Assembly (NCBI GenBank): GCA_948330435.1
Contig: CAOJBY010000045.1
Span: 1-20,615 of the forward strand
DNA from: an uncultured Lachnoclostridium sp.
Lineage (GTDB): Bacteria; Bacillota; Clostridia; Lachnospirales; Lachnospiraceae
Direction: 5' to 3'
Length of the DNA: 20,615 nucleotides
This document shows positions 16,385 to 20,615 of this stretch, piece by piece (the stretch's first letter is position 1; every line of letters starts with the position of its first letter). Made by a program: the position numbers and the translations under genes. The notes beneath the pieces are model-generated. The model was not told where the DNA came from, did not search any database, and was given only the letters and a program-made list of their open reading frames with translations.

Positions 16385-16591
16385 TTACTCGTAAGAGACC
16401 CTGCCTGTTTTTGCATAAAAGGTCAGCAGATATACTGCACAGATACCAACTACCGCATAAATAATTCTCGCCAGTGCTCCGGCACCGAAAATAAACTGCA
16501 CCAGATTAAAATTGAAAAATCCAATAAGCCCCCAGTTCAAAGCTCCTATAATACCTATAGTAAGGGCCAAAATATCTAAAGTTTTATTCAT
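16385..16591 (-). CDS. DUF378 small membrane protein
   Basis: This 68-residue protein has two hydrophobic helices (about 7-27 and 36-60) and the DUF378 signature LTIGIIGALNWGLIGFF, with a conserved Asn-Trp-Gly. Its length is typical of the family. Family members are small inner-membrane proteins of unknown function. ATG 16591 has a strong AAGGAGG site. It lies 234 bp downstream of the ECF S component gene on the same strand, which is too far to assume one operon. Confidence 0.85.
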   Translation of the reverse strand: MNKTLDILALTIGIIGALNWGLIGFFNFNLVQFIFGAGALARIIYAVVGICAVYLLTFYAKTGRVSYE

Positions 16592-16704
16592 AACAACACC
16601 TCCTTAAAATCTGAATTTTCTGCTTGGCAAATCATGTGCCTGTTAACAATTTGCCCGATATATTTAGGAGTTATTCTATCAGATTCAGGATGGTTAAAAC
16701 TACT

Positions 16705-16729
16705 TTTTATACTATTTTCCAGTATAAAA
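16705..16729. promoter_or_regulatory. Perfect 9-bp inverted repeat, operator or hairpin
   Basis: TTTTATACT (16705-16713) and AGTATAAAA (16721-16729) flank ATTTTCC. Each arm contains a -10-like TATACT on one strand. It lies between the ECF S component gene and the DUF378 gene, so it could be an operator, overlapping -10 elements, or a weak AT-rich terminator. Confidence 0.45.
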
Positions 16730-16825
16730 TATGGTAGTCATTGGAAGAAAAGGAAAAATATTACAATCATGAAAAAGATATCTGAAGATAAAAAGGGTAT
16801 TGTCAACTGGAAACTCATTTTTGGA

Positions 16826-17329
16826 CTAACAGTGCACCAGCTTTGAGAATATGGTATACATGGGCTTATACAGGATCAGCATCACCGCCACATTTCCGCA
16901 GCCATGGAGCAGATCAAAGGGAATCCCCGCCACCCAGTAGGCGAAGCCTGCGGCCGGACCTCCTGCGATAAAATAGGGGATCGCAAAGAGAAAGCCGTAA
17001 GCCAGGCCAAAAGCCCCGGACAGGGTGCACCATACAGCCAGGCTTTCCTGGCTTCGAAGCATCAGCACAAGAATAGCCAAAATGCTCCAGACATAGAGGT
17101 ATCCAAACCACCAGACGCCAAAGCCGTAGGTCAGGCCCTCCAACAATGCAAATGCATAGATAATAAAAAACACTTTTTTCTTATAAAAACGTGTGTAGAG
17201 AATCACAAGAAAGGATACGATCTCAATATTCGGGAGAAAGGCCATTCCCACCTGCCCCACATACAGGAGCACGGTGAGAATTGCCATAATTACAAGATCT
17301 CTTGTGGATAATCTTTTGCTTTCTTTCAA
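16826..17329 (-). CDS. ECF transporter S component family membrane protein
   Basis: This hydrophobic protein of 167 residues has about five to six membrane helices and a short basic N-terminus (KESKRLSTRDLVIMAILTVLL). It looks like a substrate-binding S component of an energy-coupling factor vitamin transporter: typical length, early Arg-Asp-Leu before helix 1, and Gly/Ala-rich later helices such as GAFGLAYGFLFAIPYFIAGG. S components bind a vitamin or metal and use shared EcfA/A'/T modules encoded elsewhere; none are here. TTG 17329 begins 4 nt after the stop of the DUF4430 gene, so the pair is coupled. The ribosome site is weak (AGGAT, 12 nt away). The substrate is unknown. Confidence 0.75.
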   Translation of the reverse strand: MKESKRLSTRDLVIMAILTVLLYVGQVGMAFLPNIEIVSFLVILYTRFYKKKVFFIIYAFALLEGLTYGFGVWWFGYLYVWSILAILVLMLRSQESLAVWCTLSGAFGLAYGFLFAIPYFIAGGPAAGFAYWVAGIPFDLLHGCGNVAVMLILYKPMYTIFSKLVHC

Positions 17330-17333
17330 GAAC

Positions 17334-17735
17334 TTAATATCCTGTGGTTAATGTAAGCTCAAACTGATCGCCGTCTTCAATGGGGGTATCGGAAGCTCCC
17401 GTATTCACAGATTCCCCGCCTTTGGTAAGACACCACCATTCCTGACTTCCCTTGTCGGCTTCTTCGCCGTCGGCTGTAAGAATATAGAGACCATAGTCAG
17501 AGGGATTGTCCTCCACGATGCCCTCGGTCACAAGCACCTTGTCCAGATAAGCTTCTTCGGTCCGGCAGGTGAACTCTTTTTCGGACCCGTCCCCGTGAAT
17601 CACAGTCACAGTGATGGTTTTGTCTCCTTTTGCTCCCTTTGGCATGAAAGTCTGATACAGAAAGAGCATAAGGGCAGCGGCAATGACTACCGCAAGAATT
17701 GCAAAGATTAGTTTTTTATTAGATTTTGGGGCCAT
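17334..17735 (-). CDS. Membrane-anchored DUF4430 (transcobalamin-like C-terminal) protein
   Basis: This 133-residue protein has an N-terminal membrane anchor (basic SNKKL then IFAILAVVIAAALMLFLY, about 7-28) and an extracellular DUF4430-type domain. Visible markers are TVTVIHGDGSEKEFTC, YLDKVLVTEGIV, the Trp-Trp segment SQEWWCLTKGGESV and the end EDGDQFELTLT. DUF4430 resembles the C-terminal domain of transcobalamin/intrinsic factor. Coupled to an ECF S component, it probably presents the substrate to the transporter (inference). It has no lipobox Cys, so it is held by an uncleaved helix. ATG 17735 is preceded by GAGGAAAAG. Confidence 0.8.
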   Translation of the reverse strand: MAPKSNKKLIFAILAVVIAAALMLFLYQTFMPKGAKGDKTITVTVIHGDGSEKEFTCRTEEAYLDKVLVTEGIVEDNPSDYGLYILTADGEEADKGSQEWWCLTKGGESVNTGASDTPIEDGDQFELTLTTGY

Positions 17736-17911
17736 TTTCTTTTCCTCACTGAAAAATAATAGGATTTTGAATGTTACAGTCCCATGATAGGAGGTTAGGG
17801 CGGGAAAGTCAAGCTTTCGTGTGTTTGGCTAAGGCTTTACTGCATTCTCTATCGAAGCATATTTATATCAAAAATCGGGAAATAAAATATTCTATTTCCA
17901 TAAGATAGCGG

Positions 17912-17940
17912 TTTACCGATTGTAGGGTACATTATATAAT
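17912..17940 (+). promoter_or_regulatory. Promoter of the gene at 18044
   Basis: TTTACC (17912-17917) and a perfect TATAAT (17935-17940) are spaced by 17 bp. Transcripts would have a leader of about 97 nt. Confidence 0.65.
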
Positions 17941-17953
17941 CATTTTAAGCTGA

Positions 17954-17989
17954 ACAGGCAATGGCAAGCTGACAGGATGCCAAGCCTGT
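17954..17989 (+). other. Leader hairpin
   Basis: ACAGGC (17954-17959) pairs with GCCTGT (17984-17989), and TGGCA (17962-17966) with TGCCA (17978-17982). This gives 11 bp with a small asymmetric internal loop and an 11-nt terminal loop. No T-run follows. It lies at about +7 to +42 of the predicted transcript. Confidence 0.5.
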
Positions 17990-18043
17990 GACAAGGTAAA
18001 GCTACGGAGCAATTGCTCATTATGAGAATTGGGGGAAATAAAT

Positions 18044-18460
18044 ATGGCATATGATTTAGAGAAAGAAAAAAGAGAAGCAATCGTCGCAGGACAGCGGGCA
18101 CTGAACAGCCTGAGAGCTGCACAAAATGAACTGAACAGTGCAAAGAACTGGGGATTGTGGGATATGTTCGGCGGCAGCTTTTTTTCTACCATGATTAAGC
18201 GTTCCAAGATGGATGCTGCGAAACAAAATATGGAGCAGGCAAAATACGATCTTCAAGATTTCAGCCGGGAGCTTCGGGATGTAAGCATCTCCTGTAATCT
18301 GGAAATAGAAACCGGAGGCTTTCTTTCCTTTGCGGACTGGTTCTTTGACAGCTTTCTTGTAGACTGGATGGTCCAGGATCAGATCAATAAGGCGAGAGAC
18401 CAGGTGGAGCAGGCAATCTGGCAGGTTGAAAATATCTTAAGACAGCTGCAGCGTTATTAA
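18044..18460 (+). CDS. Hypothetical helical cytosolic protein
   Basis: This 138-residue protein has no signal peptide. It is rich in charged heptad-like helices: an N-terminal coil (LEKEKREAIVAGQRALNSLRAAQ), a central conserved-looking patch GLWDMFGGSFFSTMIKRSKM, and a C-terminal coil (QINKARDQVEQAIWQVENILRQL). The aromatic segment FLSFADWFFDSFLVDWMV in between may be amphipathic and contact membrane. I recall similar uncharacterised Firmicute proteins but no function. ATG 18044 has GGGGG about 7 nt upstream. It has its own promoter and a convergent neighbour. Confidence 0.75.
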   Translation: MAYDLEKEKREAIVAGQRALNSLRAAQNELNSAKNWGLWDMFGGSFFSTMIKRSKMDAAKQNMEQAKYDLQDFSRELRDVSISCNLEIETGGFLSFADWFFDSFLVDWMVQDQINKARDQVEQAIWQVENILRQLQRY

Positions 18461-18471
18461 ATGATCACTGG

Positions 18472-18501
18472 TACATCGTTGCATTATAGTGCAAGGATGT
18501 A
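18472..18501. terminator. Hairpin between convergent genes
   Basis: TACATC-G-TTGCA (18472-18483) pairs with TGCAA-G-GATGTA (18490-18501): 11 bp with one G/G mismatch and a 6-nt loop. It spans the gap between two convergent genes up to the stop codon of the minus-strand gene. It lacks a strong T-tract, so its efficiency is uncertain. Confidence 0.45.
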
Positions 18502-19017
18502 TTAGTTTAAGCGTTCCTTTTCCGCATTTAACAGTTCCATATTGATATTATTTTCACTGGCGGTTTTGTCCACCCACAGATTCAGGGAATCAATGGCAAG
18601 GGATACCTCGTCCAGTTTTTTGCTGATAAATGCAAAGTCTCTGATCTCGTCATCCGTTATCTTGCCGTCCCGGGCAATCTGAATAAGCCGTCCGGTCAAC
18701 GGGTTGATCTCATTTAGGCTGGCGATGGTTTCTAAAATGATATTGGACAATTCCGAGACCTCAACCTCCGGAACATAGCGGTCCCCAATGGCACATTTGT
18801 GAGAGCAGTAGTAGTTGCACAGATCCGGCCTTTTGTAGCAATCCGCCATCTGGACAATATCATAAGGTGTGGGTTCTTGCAGCTCATATTCGATTTTTTC
18901 AATTCTGGATGGGGAGATACCTGCCATCTTTTCACTGGCTTTTTCACGTGTCAGGCCCTGCTCTTCCCGGCAGAGCTGATAGATATTTTTATTTTCCCGT
19001 GTGGATTGTTTTCCCAT
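18502..19017 (-). CDS. XRE-type helix-turn-helix protein with a four-cysteine motif
   Basis: This 171-residue protein opens with an XRE-like DNA-binding domain (about 10-60; IYQLCREEQGLTREKASEKM then ISPSRIEKIE). A compact Cys cluster follows: C60, C67, C71 and C75 (C-x6-C-x3-C-x3-C). A long helical C-terminus (85-171) ends in a coil. The cluster could hold zinc or an iron-sulfur centre, so the protein may sense metal or redox state (inference). ATG 19017 is preferred over ATG 19035 because GAGGGA lies about 10 nt upstream of it and nothing precedes 19035. An inverted repeat in its leader could be its own operator. Confidence 0.8.
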   Translation of the reverse strand: MGKQSTRENKNIYQLCREEQGLTREKASEKMAGISPSRIEKIEYELQEPTPYDIVQMADCYKRPDLCNYYCSHKCAIGDRYVPEVEVSELSNIILETIASLNEINPLTGRLIQIARDGKITDDEIRDFAFISKKLDEVSLAIDSLNLWVDKTASENNINMELLNAEKERLN

Positions 19018-19050
19018 AATAAATGCTTCCCTCATTTCGCTGACGTTGGG

Positions 19051-19089
19051 AAATACACCAGATGATGTCTCTTTATCTGGCGTGTATTT
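19051..19089 (-). promoter_or_regulatory. Inverted repeat in the leader of the XRE gene
   Basis: AAATACAC (19051-19058) plus CAGAT (19059-19063) match ATCTG (19075-19079) plus GTGTATTT (19082-19089), giving 13 bp with a 2-nt bulge and an 11-nt loop. It begins about 8 nt after the predicted transcription start, where an autoregulatory operator or an RNA hairpin would act. Confidence 0.55.
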
Positions 19090-19103
19090 TACCCATGGTA
19101 CTC

Positions 19104-19132
19104 ATTATACTGAAAATATGCGGAAACGGCAA
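19104..19132 (-). promoter_or_regulatory. Promoter of the XRE regulator gene
   Basis: On the minus strand TTGCCG (19132-19127) and TATAAT (19109-19104) are spaced by 17 bp. Transcription is predicted to start near 19097. Confidence 0.6.
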
Positions 19133-19162
19133 GGGTAAGCAAATGGGAAATGAGATGAGCAG

Positions 19163-19282
19163 ATGGATACGGCAAAACGGATACAGATAATTCGGATGAT
19201 TGAAAAAATGGAACGAAATCCGGAATACAGTAAAAGATTGGGAATCCGGAATAAGTCGGATTCCAAACCGGAGAAAGTGTAG
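19163..19282 (+). CDS. Possible 39-residue small protein
   Basis: ATG 19163 opens a frame of 39 residues ending in TAG at 19280-19282. The product is basic and helical, with a motif like IIRMIEKMERNPEYSKRLG that reads as real protein rather than random sequence and resembles short segments I recall from Lachnospiraceae. The ribosome site is weak and an in-frame stop lies 12 nt upstream, so a truncated remnant of a longer gene is equally possible. Confidence 0.4.
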   Translation: MDTAKRIQIIRMIEKMERNPEYSKRLGIRNKSDSKPEKV

Positions 19283-19355
19283 AAGAGCGTTACGGAAAGA
19301 TTTATTTCATTAGGAACAACAGGCCGGCGGGAAGACCGGCAGATGGAGGTAGAAA

Positions 19356-19568
19356 ATGTTATCTTTGTTATTTGCAATAGGTATGATTTGGCTTTTTGGA
19401 AAATTGTTTTTCTTTGGGCTGAAAGCCACCTGGGGAATCACAAAATTTTTGGTGACAATTGTGCTGCTGCCCTTGGTATTGATCATAATGGCTGTCAGCG
19501 GAATGTTTTACATAGCCTTTATCATATTGATTGCAGGCGGCATTGTGGCAGCTATTGGCAGACATTAG
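19356..19568 (+). CDS. Small hydrophobic membrane protein
   Basis: This 70-residue protein is almost entirely hydrophobic, with two to three membrane helices (about 2-22, 28-47 and 48-66) and few charges (Lys at the loops, Arg-His at the end). ATG 19356 is preceded by GGAGG about 6 nt away, which supports translation. I recognise no family. It stands alone about 100 bp before the SseB-like gene. Confidence 0.7.
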   Translation: MLSLLFAIGMIWLFGKLFFFGLKATWGITKFLVTIVLLPLVLIIMAVSGMFYIAFIILIAGGIVAAIGRH

Positions 19569-19618
19569 AAAATGCTCATTATAAAAGATAAAAGGGTAAG
19601 GATTATTGGTGATATCTG

Positions 19619-19627
19619 TGTTATAAT
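19619..19627 (+). promoter_or_regulatory. Extended -10 promoter for the SseB-Smr gene group
   Basis: TGT followed by TATAAT (19622-19627) forms an extended -10 element, about 44 bp before the SseB-like start codon. No clear -35 is seen. Confidence 0.5.
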
Positions 19628-19670
19628 CTTTTCATGAAACGGATGGTATAAAAACGGAAAGGAAAGAAAT

Positions 19671-20087
19671 ATGGGGCAGATATTGGATGAGCATTTACAG
19701 AAAAATGAGGAAATAGAGAGTGCAATCGCCGCTTTGCAGCAGGAACCCACGCAGGAGATGCTGGCCCATGCACTGACGGTTATCCGCCGCCGGATGAATG
19801 ACGGAGGGCAGCTCGTTGTTGCGGTGGACATGCCGAAAGGGAGTGCACAGATGGAAGCACGGACTATAAAAACAGAGGACGGAGGCATCTGGTGGTCTGC
19901 ATTTACAAGCTTTGAGGAGGAAATAAGAGGAAACAGCCCTGTCATGTCTACATTTTTGGGAAATATGAAACAATTGTTTGAGACAGCCCTGAAAACAGAC
20001 GGGATCAATGGCATCATCATCAATCCCTGGAACCGGACAATGATGCTGGATAAGGGATTGATACGGATTATTTTGGGAGAAAACTGA
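19671..20087 (+). CDS. SseB-family N-terminal domain protein
   Basis: This 138-residue protein matches the SseB N-terminal-domain family found in many Firmicutes. A helical start (ILDEHLQKNEEIESAIAAL) is followed by an alpha/beta domain with LVVAVDMP, the IWWSAFTSFEEE block and GIIINPWNRTMMLDKGLIRIIL, the Asn-Pro-Trp segment being typical. The cellular role of these bacterial proteins is unknown. ATG 19671 follows AAAGGAAAG. The Smr-domain gene begins 37 bp later in the same direction, so the two are probably one transcript. Confidence 0.85.
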   Translation: MGQILDEHLQKNEEIESAIAALQQEPTQEMLAHALTVIRRRMNDGGQLVVAVDMPKGSAQMEARTIKTEDGGIWWSAFTSFEEEIRGNSPVMSTFLGNMKQLFETALKTDGINGIIINPWNRTMMLDKGLIRIILGEN

Positions 20088-20124
20088 TTTGTAAAGAAGC
20101 TTTTCAAAAAGGAGATCGACCAGT

Positions 20125-20376
20125 ATGCTGTCAGGAATTATTGAGATTGACGTTCATGGAAAAAATGTGGAAGAAGCATTGAAAGAGATAAGAAAACAAT
20201 TGAATCGAGTAAATGCAAGTGTATATCGCATTCGGGTGATACACGGCTATCATGGAGGAACCAGAATCCGCGATGGTATCCGGGAGGAATTTGGCTATGA
20301 AAGAGAGCCAAAAATAAAACGGATTGTCATGGGAGACAATCCGGGAATTACGGAGCTGATATTGCGGGAGTTATAA
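20125..20376 (+). CDS. Smr-domain protein
   Basis: This 83-residue protein is a stand-alone Smr domain, as found at the MutS2 C-terminus, a family with nucleic-acid-nicking or binding activity. Visible motifs are IEIDVHG (the usual DLHG site, here DVHG), VIHGYHGGTRIRDGI (the HGxG loop) and the late strand IKRIVMGDNPGITELIL. The residues between HG and GT are slightly unusual. ATG 20125 is preceded by AAAAAGGAG. Confidence 0.88.
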   Translation: MLSGIIEIDVHGKNVEEALKEIRKQLNRVNASVYRIRVIHGYHGGTRIRDGIREEFGYEREPKIKRIVMGDNPGITELILREL

Positions 20377-20389
20377 GGGGAAAGATATT

Positions 20390-20587
20390 ATGAAAGTGCC
20401 TAATATTCAGTATACGGGCCGTAATAAGTTTGCATTTGGTGCCGTTATGCAAGTAAATGGAATGAATTATTACGTGTCTGTATCGTCCTTTGATAAGAAG
20501 CAGGAAGCTAATACTTTAATTCGCATGACAGGAGATGCAAAACTGTATGTCCCCTTGTACATTTGCTCATGTGAGATAAAGAAGTAA
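20390..20587 (+). pseudogene. Truncated ToxN/AbiQ-type toxin-like ORF
   Basis: The 65-residue product begins KVPNIQYTGRNKF and contains FGAVMQVNGMNYYVSVSSFDKK, which resembles the N-terminal beta strands of ToxN/AbiQ endoribonuclease toxins (type III toxin-antitoxin). Those are about 160-200 residues and start about 20 residues earlier with a YIxYLR-type helix. Here the leading helix is missing, and the sequence turns unrelated and stops after GDAKLYVPLY. No RNA-antitoxin tandem repeat lies upstream, because the Smr gene ends only 13 bp away. GGGGAAAG before ATG 20390 means it could still be translated. Family call moderate; it may instead be a complete small protein. Confidence 0.4.
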
Positions 20588-20615
20588 AAGAAGTGTAAAA
20601 AATTTTGCCGTTCCC

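Larger units (their letters stand above)
17736..18043. other. Divergent intergenic region with promoter and structured leader
   Basis: It contains a hairpin GGAAATA (17878-17884)/TATTTCC (17893-17899) inside AATCGG (17873-17878)/CCGATT (17916-17921). A promoter follows at 17912-17940. The leader has a second strong hairpin at 17954-17989 and the palindrome GAGCAATTGCTC (18007-18018). Between 17760 and 17870 I see nothing identifiable. Confidence 0.6.

Noticed and set aside
16634..16846. Plus-strand 70-codon frame overlapping the end of the ECF S gene
   Set aside because: It has no good ribosome site, a mixed hydrophobic/basic composition, and overlaps a convergent real gene.
17951..18018. 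Possible c-di-GMP-I riboswitch
   Set aside because: Only AAAGCTACGG resembles the class; the GGCAAAC and GACGCAAAGC core and the second helix are missing. Kept only as an unclassified leader structure.
1..20615. CRISPR arrays, tRNA or rRNA genes
   Set aside because: I saw no regularly spaced repeats with unique spacers, no tRNA cloverleaf and no rRNA-like sequence on either strand.

Overview
The window looks like chromosomal DNA from a Firmicute of the Lachnospiraceae type (gut Clostridia). This is inferred from strong AGGAGG-type ribosome sites, frequent TTG and GTG starts, moderate GC, and the protein families present: a large surface protein with His/Cys motifs, DUF4143 ATPase, DUF378, DUF4430 with an ECF S component, SseB and Smr proteins. 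No rRNA, tRNA or CRISPR array was found, and I cannot name a genus.

Layout. Positions 1-45 carry paired GGTGGCTC boxes that resemble the end of an IS21-type element lying outside the window. Next comes an unusual leader (97-492) with a good promoter, a five-copy CAGAG repeat inside a possible leader ORF, and an intrinsic terminator with a competing stem. It precedes a MalT/LAL-like LuxR regulator (493-2970), followed at once by a 1.6-kDa-residue-scale surface protein of about 1625 residues (3002-7879), probably its co-transcribed partner. A solitary AAA/DUF4143 ATPase (8077-9372) has its own promoter. A structured inverted-repeat element (9489-9592) separates it from a convergent pair on the minus strand: a secreted Cys/His-rich protein, overlapping a fructosamine-kinase-family gene by 20 bp.

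The metabolic core is a plus-strand operon (11287-16260) ending in a textbook terminator: 1-phosphofructokinase-type kinase, L-sorbose-1-phosphate-reductase-type zinc dehydrogenase, DeoR regulator, and full-length mannitol-type PTS IICBA. The usual mannitol-1-phosphate 5-dehydrogenase (MtlD) is not in the cluster. The gene set and the stereochemistry suggest a variant route: mannitol to mannitol-1-P (PTS), to fructose-1-P (oxidation next to the phosphorylated carbon), to fructose-1,6-bisphosphate (kinase). This is the most interesting hypothesis in the window.

The last part holds small genes. On the minus strand are DUF378, an ECF S component coupled to a membrane-anchored DUF4430 protein (possible vitamin or cofactor uptake), and an XRE regulator with a four-Cys motif. 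On the plus strand are a helical cytosolic protein, a possible 39-residue protein, a small membrane protein, SseB-like and Smr-domain proteins, and a 65-residue ORF that looks like a broken ToxN/AbiQ-type toxin. All family assignments come from reading the translated sequence, without database searches.
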